Program-made: the position numbers and the translations under genes
From: Prado023 sp963798745
Lineage (GTDB): Bacteria > Actinomycetota > Actinomycetes > S36-B12 > CAIYMF01
Assembly: GCA_963798745.1 (NCBI GenBank)
Contig: CAWCUF010000006.1
Span: 1-64,000, forward strand
Reading direction: 5' to 3'
Length of the DNA stretch: 64,000 nt
The notes under the pieces: model-generated
What the model was told of the DNA's origin: nothing
Database searches by the model: none
Seen by the model: the letters and a program-made list of their open reading frames with translations, nothing else
In this document: positions 47,044 to 55,295 of the stretch, piece after piece
Layout: each line of letters starts with the position of its first letter
Numbering within the stretch: position 1 is the first letter of the stretch

Positions 47044-47958
47044 TCAGACCTCTCGCCCTGCGATCTCGGTGAGCACCTGGGCGACCCGCTGGCCGGCATG
47101 CCCGAAGTACTCTCCCGCCAGGTAGTCGGCCATGAACGCCTGCACGTCGGGGGTCAGGACCGGCCCGGCACGCAGGATGTCGACCAGCTCGTCGAAGGAT
47201 TGCGGGTGGTAGCCGATCCGCTCGGCGAAGATCAGCGACTCCGCGCTGCCGGGCATGTGCTCGGCGATCCGGTCGGCCAGCAGCCACCGCGGGAAGATCA
47301 CCGGCTTGCCCAACGCCCAGGCCTCGTAGACGGTCGTCCCGAAGTCGGCCACGACGACATCAGCCTGCGGCATGGAGGCGCCGGTGGGTGTGTGGTCACG
47401 CCGGTTGCGCGGATGCACCGACACATCGACCCAGGCGAACCGCGACAGCGCGCGCAGGTAGTTCTCGAACTCGGGGAAGCTCGACGTGGACCGACCGGTC
47501 TCACCGCGCTTGCGCCGGTTGTGGGTGGGTGCCCACAGAACCCGTGGCTTCGCCCGCCCGATCCGCGGGCGGCGGGCGGTCGGTACCTGCCCTATCAACA
47601 GGTCCAGCCGCGGCCAGCCCACGACGTGCAGGTGGTCCTCGTCGAGCTTGATCGCCCTGGACTCCAGCAGCCGCCGGCGCAGCCAGTCGCCTGGGACCAG
47701 CAGGTGCTCGCGCTGGTTGGCCAGGCGCTTGCCCTGCCCATCGGCGGACCACAGGTAGTTCTTGTCCGCGACGCCATGGCTCATCACGACATCGGACTGG
47801 GGGCGGATGAACAGGCAGAAGTTCAACGCGCCCTGCTGGTAGTCCGGGTTCCGAGCGGGGGGCTGCGGCAGGTGCGGATCGATCAGGTCGAGCAGCTGGG
47901 ACTGGACGGATTGGTAGGAGCCGGCGCGATCGAGCACGAAGTGGATCGGCCGGGGCAT
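47044..47958 (-). CDS. CDP-glycerol glycerophosphotransferase (TagF)-like transferase
   Basis: The 304-residue protein has the GT-B-like pattern of the TagB/TagF family: VVMSHGVADKNYLW (the conserved HG with a following Lys), VVGWPRLDLLIG, RVLWAPTHNRR, SVHPRN, and ADVVVADFGTTVYEAWALGKPVIF (core part). These match the nucleotide-glycerol-binding half. It is shorter than full TagF, so it may be a single-domain glycerol- or ribitol-phosphate or glycosyl transferase for envelope polymers. It stands alone on the minus strand. Confidence 0.75.
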   Translation of the reverse strand: MPRPIHFVLDRAGSYQSVQSQLLDLIDPHLPQPPARNPDYQQGALNFCLFIRPQSDVVMSHGVADKNYLWSADGQGKRLANQREHLLVPGDWLRRRLLESRAIKLDEDHLHVVGWPRLDLLIGQVPTARRPRIGRAKPRVLWAPTHNRRKRGETGRSTSSFPEFENYLRALSRFAWVDVSVHPRNRRDHTPTGASMPQADVVVADFGTTVYEAWALGKPVIFPRWLLADRIAEHMPGSAESLIFAERIGYHPQSFDELVDILRAGPVLTPDVQAFMADYLAGEYFGHAGQRVAQVLTEIAGREV

Positions 47959-48133
47959 GGCCCACAGGGTAGCGACTGCGCGTGGCCAGACTCGGATCGG
48001 CGTCGCGTGGGCCGTAATGTCCCGAGGCGATCAGTCGCCGCAGGCCCCGGCATCGCGCCGTCGTCGCGACACGCATGTCTCACGATGCGGACGAAGATGG
48101 ACATCTCGGCATCCGTGGGTCAACCTGTGCGAC
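47959..48133. other. Upstream region of the sulfur operon
   Basis: This divergent spacer should hold promoters for the TagF-like gene and the sulfur operon. I cannot assign -35/-10 boxes with confidence. The leader peptide frame follows it. Confidence 0.4.
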
Positions 48134-48223
48134 ATGGCAACGGCCGGTCGGGCGACGGACACCCTCGTGGTGCGCCGTCATGTCGACCTGTGCCTCATGT
48201 GCTCCGCCATGTGTTGCGCCTGA
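48134..48223 (+). CDS. Cys-rich leader peptide of the sulfate assimilation operon
   Basis: A 29-codon frame from ATG at 48134, or 17–18 codons from the paired GTG at 48167/48170, ends LVVRRHVDLCLMCSAMCCA. The last ten residues contain four Cys, including a CC pair next to the stop. The RRHVDL…CSA pattern is that of the small actinobacterial putative leader peptides found before sulfur genes, and polycysteine leaderless ORFs before such operons act as cysteine-responsive attenuators in mycobacteria. The stop lies 103 bp before the sulfite reductase start. Which start is used is uncertain. Confidence 0.75.
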   Translation: MATAGRATDTLVVRRHVDLCLMCSAMCCA

Positions 48224-48326
48224 TCCCGCATCTTCCCCTCCGGACGCTGCGGTCGACCAGGCGCCGGGAGCACTTCCTTCTGCGTCCTGAGTGAGCGCAC
48301 GCGTCCTCCTACCCACGGAGAACGCC

Positions 48327-50021
48327 ATGACAGGAACCGACCCCACCGGTGCGGCGGCACGCCCACCACGCGCCCGGCCGCCCCGCGACGAGGGCCAGTG
48401 GGCCCTGGGCTCGACGGCCGCCTTGAACGCCAACGAGGCGTTCAAGGCCGCGGACAACGGCCTCAACGTGCGCGAGCGGATCGAGACGATCTACGCCCGT
48501 GACGGCTTCGCCAGCATCCCCGCCGAGGACCTGCGCGGGCGGATGCGCTGGTGGGGCCTCTACACCCAGCGCCGTCCCGGCATCGACGGCGGACGCACCG
48601 GCAGCCTGAGCGACGAGGAGCTCGACGACCAGTTCTTCATGCTGCGCATCCGCTCCGACGGTGGGGCGCTGACCAGTGCGCAGACCCGCGCCATCGCCGG
48701 GATCTCGACCGAGTTCGCCCGCGGGACCGCCGACATCACCGACCGGCAGAACATCCAGCTGCACTGGATCCGGATCGAGGACGTCCCGGCGATCTGGAGT
48801 CGGCTCGAGGCGGTCGGCCTCGGGTCGACCGAGGCGTGCGGTGACACGCCGCGCGTGGTGCTCGGCTCCCCGGTGGCCGGGGTCGCCGCCGACGAGCTGA
48901 TCGACGCGACGCCGGCCATCGAGCAGATCGTCGCGCGCTACGTCGGCGACCCGGAGTACGCCAACCTCCCACGGAAGTTCAAGTCCGCGATCTCCGGTTC
49001 CCCGCGCCTGGATGTGGCCCACGAGATCAACGACGTGTCCTTCGTGGGGGTGATCCACCCCGAACATGGCCCGGGCTTCGACCTCTGGGTCGGCGGCGGG
49101 CTGTCGACCAACCCGATGCTGGCCCAACGCCTCGGCGCGTGGGTGCCGCTGGCCGACGTGCCGGAGGTGTGGGCCGGGGTCATCGGGATCTTCCGCGACT
49201 ACGGCTACCGGCGGCTGCGCAACCGGGCCCGGTTGAAGTTCCTGGTAGCCGACTGGGGCGCGCCGCGGTTCCGGGAGGTGCTCGAGACCGAGTACCTGCA
49301 CCGACCGCTGCTCGACGGCCCACCGCCGGCCGAGGTACCCGCCGGGGCCCGAGATCACGTCGGGATCCATCCGCAGCACGACGGTCGCGTGTACGTCGGG
49401 GCAGCGCCCACCGTCGGGCGGATCGACGGGACCACGCTCGGGCGGCTGGCCGAGCTCTCCGAGGCCTACGGCACCGGCCGGATCCGGCTGACCGCGCAGC
49501 AGAAGCTGGTCATCCTCGATGTGGCCGGCGATCGGGCACCGGCCCTGGCCGCGGAGCTGGGCGAGATCGGCCTGCTGGTGCATCCGCATCCGGTGCGCCG
49601 GGCGACCATGGCCTGCACGGGCATCGAGTACTGCAAGCTCGCGATCGTCAACACCAAGGACACCGCGCGGACGCTGATCGAGGAGATTGAGGTCCGCCGA
49701 CCCGAGCTGGACGTCCCCCTGGCGGTGCACGTCAACGGGTGCCCCAACTCGTGCGCCCGCTTCCAGGTGGCCGACATCGGGCTGAAGGGCATGCTGGTCC
49801 CCGACGACTCCGGCACCCCGGTCGAGGGATTCCAGGTGCACCTCGGCGGTGCGCTGGGCCACGCGGCGTCGTTCGGTCGAAAGCCCCGGGCACTGAAGGT
49901 GAGCGCGACCGGGCTGCCCGACTTCGTCGACCGGCTGACCGGCCGGTACCTGGCGCAGCGCACCTCCGGCGAGCAGTTCGCCGAATGGGCGCTGCGCGCC
50001 GACGAGGGTGACCTGCGATGA
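48327..50021 (+). CDS. sir: Ferredoxin-dependent sulfite reductase (siroheme, 4Fe-4S)
   Basis: This 564-residue enzyme reduces sulfite to sulfide with six electrons from ferredoxin. The siroheme/Fe-S cysteines are Cys430 and Cys436 (CTGIEYC) and Cys472 and Cys476 (GCPNSC). The N-terminal half has RMRWWGLYTQRRPG, as in mycobacterial SirA/NirA, and DRQNIQLHWI. Its place before cysH, cysD, cysN and siroheme genes favours sulfite over nitrite as substrate. GGAG lies seven bases before the ATG. Confidence 0.94.
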   Translation: MTGTDPTGAAARPPRARPPRDEGQWALGSTAALNANEAFKAADNGLNVRERIETIYARDGFASIPAEDLRGRMRWWGLYTQRRPGIDGGRTGSLSDEELDDQFFMLRIRSDGGALTSAQTRAIAGISTEFARGTADITDRQNIQLHWIRIEDVPAIWSRLEAVGLGSTEACGDTPRVVLGSPVAGVAADELIDATPAIEQIVARYVGDPEYANLPRKFKSAISGSPRLDVAHEINDVSFVGVIHPEHGPGFDLWVGGGLSTNPMLAQRLGAWVPLADVPEVWAGVIGIFRDYGYRRLRNRARLKFLVADWGAPRFREVLETEYLHRPLLDGPPPAEVPAGARDHVGIHPQHDGRVYVGAAPTVGRIDGTTLGRLAELSEAYGTGRIRLTAQQKLVILDVAGDRAPALAAELGEIGLLVHPHPVRRATMACTGIEYCKLAIVNTKDTARTLIEEIEVRRPELDVPLAVHVNGCPNSCARFQVADIGLKGMLVPDDSGTPVEGFQVHLGGALGHAASFGRKPRALKVSATGLPDFVDRLTGRYLAQRTSGEQFAEWALRADEGDLR

Positions 50022-50290
50022 GCGCGGACCCCGTTGTGTCATCGATCCAGCACTTGGAACGCCAGATCGATGACACAGGGCCACCGTCGCCCCCCGCCGA
50101 CATGGTCAACACCCGCGGGACGGCTCGGGCAGTGCCCTATCACTGCCCCTTCTGCGCCGGGGAGGACCTGCGCCCCGACGAGGCCGGCCGCAGCGCCTGG
50201 CGTTGCGGCGGGTGCCTGCGCATCTTCTCGGTGACGTTCCTGGGCCTGACCGGCCAGGCGGCGGCATCCCGAGCCCGACAGGAGAGCTGA
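50018..50290 (+). CDS. Small zinc-ribbon protein of the sulfur operon
   Basis: The 90-residue frame overlaps the sulfite reductase stop (ATGA). Its core, YHCPFCAGEDLRPDE…WRCGGCLRIFSV, is a four-Cys zinc ribbon; small proteins of this kind often follow sir in actinobacterial sulfur operons, role unknown. The first 28 residues include translated copy 2 of the dispersed palindrome (50035–50077), so either translation starts at the ATG at 50102 (62 residues) or the palindrome was inserted in frame. It ends two bases before cysH. Confidence 0.7.
   Translation: MSADPVVSSIQHLERQIDDTGPPSPPADMVNTRGTARAVPYHCPFCAGEDLRPDEAGRSAWRCGGCLRIFSVTFLGLTGQAAASRARQES
50035..50077. repeat. Dispersed palindromic element, copy 2
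   Basis: Perfect 13-bp arms tgtgtcatcgatc (50035–50047) and gatcgatgacaca (50065–50077) enclose cagcacttggaacgcca. The arms and loop borders match copy 1 at 28512–28557, while the loop centre differs. The element falls inside the 5' end of the zinc-ribbon reading frame. Confidence 0.85.
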
Positions 50291-50291
50291 G

Positions 50292-51008
50292 ATGACCCGC
50301 ACCTCGACGAGCCCGACCGGTCCGCGGCTTGCCGCTCGGGGCGCAGCCGTCACCGCCGGGCTGTCGGACCCGATCGACCAGGCCCGGATGGCCCTGGCCT
50401 GGGCCCACGACACCTTCGGGCACGAGCTGGTACTGGCCTCCAGCATGGGCGACGAGGTCCTGGTGCACCTGGCCAGCGAGGTGGTTCCCGAGGTGAGCGT
50501 GCTGTTCATCGACACCGGCTACCACTTCGCCGAGACCCTGGGAACCGCCCGCGGGCTCGCCGAGACCCGGCCGGTGCGCCTGCTCATCGTCCACCCCGCT
50601 CGCACGGTGGCCGAGCAGGACACCGATGAGGGTCCCGACCTGTTCACCCGCGACCCGGACCGATGCTGCGCGCTGCGCAAGGTCGAGCCGCTGGAGCGCG
50701 GTCTGGCACCGTTCCGCGCCTGGATCACCGGGATGCGACGAGCCGACGCACAGACCCGGGCCGGCATCGAAGTAGTGGGCTGGGACGCCCGCCGGGAGAT
50801 GGTCAAGCTCAACCCCCTGGCCGCCTGGACCGACGAGGACGTCGACACCTACGCGTTGGTCAACGACGTCACGCTCAACCCGCTGCGCCAGGCCGGCTAC
50901 ACCTCGATCGGCTGCCAGCCCTGCACCAACCTCCCTGACCCCGGAAACGATCCCCGATCCGGCCGCTGGTCGGGTCGGGCCAAGACGGAATGCGGACTGC
51001 ACACATGA
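50292..51008 (+). CDS. cysH: Adenylylsulfate (APS) reductase, 4Fe-4S type
   Basis: The 238-residue protein reduces APS to sulfite using thioredoxin. It contains SSMGDEVLVHL (sulfonucleotide site), Cys125–Cys126 and Cys208–Cys211, the four ligands of the 4Fe-4S cluster that separate APS from PAPS reductases, and the C-terminal catalytic Cys234 in KTECGLHT. Use of APS agrees with the absence of an APS kinase (cysC) in the operon. Its stop overlaps the cysD start (ATGA). Confidence 0.95.
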   Translation: MTRTSTSPTGPRLAARGAAVTAGLSDPIDQARMALAWAHDTFGHELVLASSMGDEVLVHLASEVVPEVSVLFIDTGYHFAETLGTARGLAETRPVRLLIVHPARTVAEQDTDEGPDLFTRDPDRCCALRKVEPLERGLAPFRAWITGMRRADAQTRAGIEVVGWDARREMVKLNPLAAWTDEDVDTYALVNDVTLNPLRQAGYTSIGCQPCTNLPDPGNDPRSGRWSGRAKTECGLHT

Positions 51009-51976
51009 GCACCTCGAGCCCCACCCAGACCAGCTCCGCCACCGATGCGATCGGGGCCGGCGCCGCTGCAACCACACCCACGCTCGCCCTGGATCATCTG
51101 TCGGCGCTGGAGAGCGAGGGCATCCACATCATGCGCGAGGTGGCCGGGGAGTTCGAACGCCCGGCCCTGCTGTTCAGCGGTGGCAAGGACTCCGTGGTGA
51201 TGCTGCACCTGGCCATCAAGGCGTTCCACCCAGCGCGCGTGCCGTTCACGCTCGTCCACGTCGACACCGGTCACAACTTCCCCGAGGTGCTGGACTACCG
51301 CGATGCCACAGTCGCCCGAACCGGGACCCGACTGGTGGTGGCCCACGTGCAGGACTGGATCGACCGAGGAGTCCTGCGCGAGCGACCGGACGGCACCCGC
51401 AACCCGCTGCAGACGGTCCCGCTGCTGGACACGATCAGTGCCCACCGCTTCGACGCCGTGTTCGGCGGAGGTCGACGCGACGAGGAGAAGGCGCGCGCCA
51501 AGGAGCGCATCTTCAGCCTGCGCGACGAGTTCGGTGCGTGGGACCCGCGCCGCCAGCGCCCGGAGCTGTGGGACCTCTACAACGGGCGACACTCCCCCGG
51601 CGAGCACGTCCGGGTGTTCCCGCTGTCGAACTGGACCGAGGGCGACGTGTGGCGCTACATCGACCGGGAGGGCATCGAGCTGCCCAGCATCTACTACGCG
51701 CACGACCGGGCGGTGTTCCTGCGCAACGCCATGTGGCTCACGCCGGGCGACTGGGGCGGGCCCAAGTCGGGCGAGACCGTCGAGGTACGCCGGGTTCGCT
51801 ACCGGACCGTCGGGGACATGTCGTGCACGGGCGCGGTGGACTCCCAGGCCAGCACGGTCGCCGACGTGATCGCCGAGGTCTCGGCCAGTCGGCTCACCGA
51901 ACGGGGCGCCACCCGTGCCGATGACCGCATGTCCGAGGCAGCCATGGAGGATCGCAAGAAGGAAGGGTACTTCTGA
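51005..51976 (+). CDS. cysD: Sulfate adenylyltransferase subunit 2
   Basis: This 323-residue PP-loop subunit makes APS from sulfate and ATP with CysN. The PP-loop is LLFSGGKDSVVMLHLA, followed by VDTGHNFPEVLDYRD and FGGGRRDEEKARAKER, and the C-terminal DRKKEGYF is the family tail. It overlaps both cysH (ATGA) and cysN (TGATG). The first 30 residues are Ser/Thr/Ala-rich and variable. Confidence 0.97.
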   Translation: MSTSSPTQTSSATDAIGAGAAATTPTLALDHLSALESEGIHIMREVAGEFERPALLFSGGKDSVVMLHLAIKAFHPARVPFTLVHVDTGHNFPEVLDYRDATVARTGTRLVVAHVQDWIDRGVLRERPDGTRNPLQTVPLLDTISAHRFDAVFGGGRRDEEKARAKERIFSLRDEFGAWDPRRQRPELWDLYNGRHSPGEHVRVFPLSNWTEGDVWRYIDREGIELPSIYYAHDRAVFLRNAMWLTPGDWGGPKSGETVEVRRVRYRTVGDMSCTGAVDSQASTVADVIAEVSASRLTERGATRADDRMSEAAMEDRKKEGYF

Positions 51977-53241
51977 TGGCCCACGAACTGCTCCGGCTGG
52001 CCACCGCCGGCTCCGTCGACGACGGCAAGTCCACGCTCGTGGGGCGGCTGCTCTACGACACGAAGTCCATCCTGGCCGACACGCTCGACGCCATCGAGCG
52101 GGTCAGCCGGGACCGCGGCGGAGCGGCCGCCGCCCCCGATCTCGCCCTGCTCACCGACGGCCTGCGCGCCGAGCGCGAGCAGGGGATCACGATCGACGTG
52201 GCCTACCGCTACTTCGCCACACCGCGTCGCTCGTTCATCCTCGCCGACACCCCCGGGCACGTGCAGTACACGCGCAACATGGTGACCGGAGCCTCGACCG
52301 CCGAACTTGCACTGATCCTGGTCGACGCCCGCACCGGGGTCATCGAGCAGACCCGCCAGCACGCGGCGATCAGCGCCCTCCTGGGCATCCGGCACATCGC
52401 GCTTGTGGTCAACAAGATGGACCTCGTCGGGTTCGACGAGGCCGTGTTCGACCGGGTTCGCAGGGACTTCAGTGCCTACGCAGCCGCGCACGGGGTGGCC
52501 GATGTCGTGGCGATCCCGATCAGCGCCCTGGACGGCGACAACGTGGTGTTGCCCTCGCCCCGGACACCGTGGTTCGCCGGGCCCACGTTGCTCGAGCACC
52601 TCGAAGCGGTTCCGGTCGGGTCCGACCCGAACGCGCAGCCGCTGCGGCTACCGGTGCAGGTGGTCATCCGTCCGCAGGACTGCGAGCACCGCGACTACCG
52701 CGGGTACGCCGGTCGGGTCGCGGCCGGCCGGGTCAGCGTCGGCGACGAGATCGAGGTGTGCCCCAGCGGACGGCGCAGCCGGATCGTGGCCATCGACACC
52801 TATGACGGGCCGTTGGCCTGGGCGCAGGCGGGACAGTCGGTCACGGTCCGCCTGGCCGACGACATCGACATCTCGCGCGGGGACCTGATCGCGGCCGCCG
52901 GCTCGGCTCCCGCGGCGGCCCGGGAGGTGTCGGCGACGGTCACCGTGCTGGCAGACGAGGCGCTCGTGTCCGGGCAGCGACTGCTGCTGAAGTCCGGTAC
53001 CCGGACCGTGCGGGCGGTCCTGGCCGAAATCGAGCACCGCCTGGACGTGGACGACATGGCCGTGCACGCGCAGGTGGAGCGACTGGTGCTCAACGACATC
53101 GGACAGGTCCGGGTGCGGCTGGCCGAGCCGGTCGTGTTCGACGCGTACTCCGACGTCCGCGCGACCGGGTCGTTCCTGCTCATCGACGCGCACTCCGGGG
53201 CGACGCTGGCCGCCGGGATGGTCAGCGGGGGGCTGCGATGA
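51976..53241 (+). CDS. cysN: Sulfate adenylyltransferase subunit 1 (GTPase)
   Basis: This 421-residue EF-Tu-like GTPase drives APS synthesis by CysD. It carries G1 ATAGSVDDGKSTLVGRLLYD, G2 EREQGITIDVAYR, G3 ADTPGH, G4 NKMDLVG and two beta-barrel domains. There is no fused CysC kinase domain, unlike the longer CysNC of mycobacteria. Its stop overlaps the cysG start (ATGA). Confidence 0.97.
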   Translation: MAHELLRLATAGSVDDGKSTLVGRLLYDTKSILADTLDAIERVSRDRGGAAAAPDLALLTDGLRAEREQGITIDVAYRYFATPRRSFILADTPGHVQYTRNMVTGASTAELALILVDARTGVIEQTRQHAAISALLGIRHIALVVNKMDLVGFDEAVFDRVRRDFSAYAAAHGVADVVAIPISALDGDNVVLPSPRTPWFAGPTLLEHLEAVPVGSDPNAQPLRLPVQVVIRPQDCEHRDYRGYAGRVAAGRVSVGDEIEVCPSGRRSRIVAIDTYDGPLAWAQAGQSVTVRLADDIDISRGDLIAAAGSAPAAAREVSATVTVLADEALVSGQRLLLKSGTRTVRAVLAEIEHRLDVDDMAVHAQVERLVLNDIGQVRVRLAEPVVFDAYSDVRATGSFLLIDAHSGATLAAGMVSGGLR

Positions 53242-55295
53242 GCGCGGGTGCGACCGCCGGGGTTGCGGTCGGGGTAGGCGAGGAGTCGCGGGTGGCTGGG
53301 GTTGGGTCGCTGGTCGATGCTGGGGTTGGGTCGCTGGTCGATGCTGAGACCGGGGCGCCGGTCGTTGCGCGAGCCGGGTCGCTCGTCGACGCGGGGGTCA
53401 GCGGATCTGCGCGTGCGGAGGGACCGACCGAGCCGCGGCGCTACCCAGTGCTGCTCGACCTCGTGGGGCGGGCCGTGCTGGTGGTGGGCGGGGGTCCGGT
53501 GGCTGCCCGGCGGGCGCTGGGCCTGGTGCAGTCCGGCGCCCGGGTCCACATCGTTGCTCCCAAGGTCTGTGAGGACCTGGTCGACCTGGTCGCTACGGGT
53601 GCGGTGACCTGGTGGCCACGTGAGGCGGCCACGGACGACCTACGTGGCCCGTCGAGCCTGGGCCAGGTTGGTGGGGTCGGCACGGGCGGCGAGGAGGTCG
53701 GCGAGGTCGGCCAGCTAGGCGAAGTGGGCCAGGCCGGCCAGGTCGGCGGGGCCGGCCAGCTCGGCGGGGCCGGCCAGGTCTGCGGGGTCGGTGGGGTCGG
53801 CACGGGCGGCGAGATCGGCCAGGTCGGCGGGCCGGTGCGAGTGGGAGCGCTCACCGCTGCGCCAGAGGGCGCAGTCCTGCGAACCTCACCTGGTACGGGC
53901 GAGCCTGCTCACGGCGGGCACCACACCGACCCGAAGGCGAGCGCTGACTCGCAAACCGTGGCTGATGCGGGCGAGCCTGCCCAGAGCGGGCACCTCCCCG
54001 GTGACCACGTGCACTCCAACGCCGCACCGTTCCCCGGGGCCCCCCTAGGTACTGCGGCACCTGCCAGGCCCGATCCGGCGGATCGCTGGTGGCTGGTGCA
54101 CACGGCCACCGGCGACCGACTGACCGACTCCGCGATCGCCACCGAAGCCGATCGGCAGGGCATCTGGTGCGTGCGCGCGGATCGTGCTGAGCTCTCAGCA
54201 GCGCACACCCCAGCGGTGGCGCACGGGCCCGACGGCGTGCAGATCGCGGTCTCCGGGGGCGGTGACCCAGGTCGGGCGCGAGCCATCCGCGACGCAATCT
54301 CGGACCTGCTCGCGGCCGGCGCCCTACCCCTGCGCCGCTCCCGCACCGCCGGCCCCGTTCCCGCCGATTCGATCCAAGTTCGCGGGCCATCGGGGCCAGG
54401 AAACTTGGATGAACCATCCCGTGCACAACTCGAACTTGGATCGATCGACCCAGGGGGGGCTGCGGGCGGGGGGCGCGTGGGCGGGGGGCGCCGGCACCCG
54501 GAGCGCGGGGGCGCAGGCACGGGGCGGGTGGTTCTGGTGGGGGGAGGGCCCGGGGATCCGGGATTGCTCACCGTTGCGGGGCGACAGTGGTTGGCGCGCG
54601 CCGACGTGGTCGTGGCCGACCGGCTCGGGCCGGTCGAGGTGCTCACCGAGTTGGACCCGTGCGTGCAGATCATCGACGTGGGCAAGTCCGCGGGTCACCA
54701 TCCGATCCCGCAGGACGAGATCAACCGCCTGCTGGTGGAGCACGCCCACGCGGGCCGGGTGGTCGTGCGACTCAAGGGCGGTGATCCGTTCGTGCTGGGC
54801 CGTGGCGGCGAGGAGGCGCTGCACTGCCGAGCGCACGGTGTGCCGGTGGAGGTGGTCCCCGGAGTCACCTCCGCGATCAGCGTCCCGGCCGCCGCGGGGA
54901 TCCCGGTCACGCATCGCGGCATCACCACCTCGGTGGTCATCGCCAGCGCCCACGCCGGCGCCGGACCTGCCCTGGAGGCTGCGCAGCATGCCCCCGCTGA
55001 CGCCACCGTCGTGCTCCTGATGGGTCTGTCCGCACTCGCGCCGACCGCCGCCGAACTCGTGGCGGCCGGCCGGGACGCGGCCACCCCCGTTGCGGTCATC
55101 AGTCGGGGCTGGACCCCGGGGCAGCGCACCGTCACGGGCACGCTGGACACCATCGCCGCCGAGGTGGCCACCGCAGAGTTGCCCGGTCCGGTCATCATCG
55201 TCGTGGGTGAGGTCGTGGGGCTGCGGGCACGCATCGGTGACCTCGCTGGGCGTGCCGGGGGTTCAGATCGACGCGGCAGGGTAACAATCGGGTGA
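53238..55295 (+). CDS. cysG: Siroheme synthase (precorrin-2 dehydrogenase + uroporphyrinogen III methyltransferase) with large in-frame insert
   Basis: At 685 residues this is well over the usual 400–460. A repeat-bearing N-terminus (GVGSLVDA repeated) precedes the NAD-binding domain from residue 68 (YPVLLDLVGRAVLVVGGGPVAARRA core). That domain is interrupted at 138–282 by Gly/Val/Gln and Pro/His-rich low-complexity sequence and resumes at WWLVHTATGDRLTDSAIATEAD. After a linker with a 14-bp inverted repeat, the SUMT domain runs from 430 (VVLVGGGPGDPGLLTV, VVRLKGGDPFVLGRGGEE, VPGVTSAI). It makes siroheme for the operon's sulfite reductase. The SUMT half is intact; whether the dehydrogenase half still works is uncertain, and the next gene provides a separate chelatase. 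Confidence 0.88.
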   Translation: MSAGATAGVAVGVGEESRVAGVGSLVDAGVGSLVDAETGAPVVARAGSLVDAGVSGSARAEGPTEPRRYPVLLDLVGRAVLVVGGGPVAARRALGLVQSGARVHIVAPKVCEDLVDLVATGAVTWWPREAATDDLRGPSSLGQVGGVGTGGEEVGEVGQLGEVGQAGQVGGAGQLGGAGQVCGVGGVGTGGEIGQVGGPVRVGALTAAPEGAVLRTSPGTGEPAHGGHHTDPKASADSQTVADAGEPAQSGHLPGDHVHSNAAPFPGAPLGTAAPARPDPADRWWLVHTATGDRLTDSAIATEADRQGIWCVRADRAELSAAHTPAVAHGPDGVQIAVSGGGDPGRARAIRDAISDLLAAGALPLRRSRTAGPVPADSIQVRGPSGPGNLDEPSRAQLELGSIDPGGAAGGGRVGGGRRHPERGGAGTGRVVLVGGGPGDPGLLTVAGRQWLARADVVVADRLGPVEVLTELDPCVQIIDVGKSAGHHPIPQDEINRLLVEHAHAGRVVVRLKGGDPFVLGRGGEEALHCRAHGVPVEVVPGVTSAISVPAAAGIPVTHRGITTSVVIASAHAGAGPALEAAQHAPADATVVLLMGLSALAPTAAELVAAGRDAATPVAVISRGWTPGQRTVTGTLDTIAAEVATAELPGPVIIVVGEVVGLRARIGDLAGRAGGSDRRGRVTIG
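53280..53345 (+). repeat. 24-bp direct repeat in the 5' end of cysG
   Basis: A unit gctggggttgggtcgctggt followed by cgat occurs twice in tandem and encodes GVGSLVDA twice; a third degenerate GSLVDA copy follows near residue 47. Confidence 0.8.
53667..53831 (+). repeat. Low-complexity repeat tract inside cysG
   Basis: The stretch encodes GxVGQ/GQxGG units (GEVGQ, GQAGQVGGAGQ). An identical 24-bp block starting ggtggggtcggcacgggcgg occurs at 53670 and 53790, exactly 120 bp apart. This indicates repeated duplication in multiples of three. Confidence 0.85.
54369..54444. repeat. 14-bp inverted repeat in the cysG inter-domain linker
   Basis: tcgatccaagttcg (54369–54382) and cgaacttggatcga (54431–54444) are exact complements, with a 48-base loop that holds a further aacttggat copy at 54411–54419. 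The tract is in frame and encodes linker residues only. Confidence 0.8.

Noticed and set aside
48327..50021. Assimilatory nitrite reductase
   Set aside because: The protein family overlaps, but all neighbours are sulfate-assimilation and siroheme genes, so sulfite is the likelier substrate.
51976..53241. CysNC bifunctional enzyme with APS kinase
   Set aside because: The protein ends at 421 residues after the GTPase barrels; no CysC P-loop domain follows.
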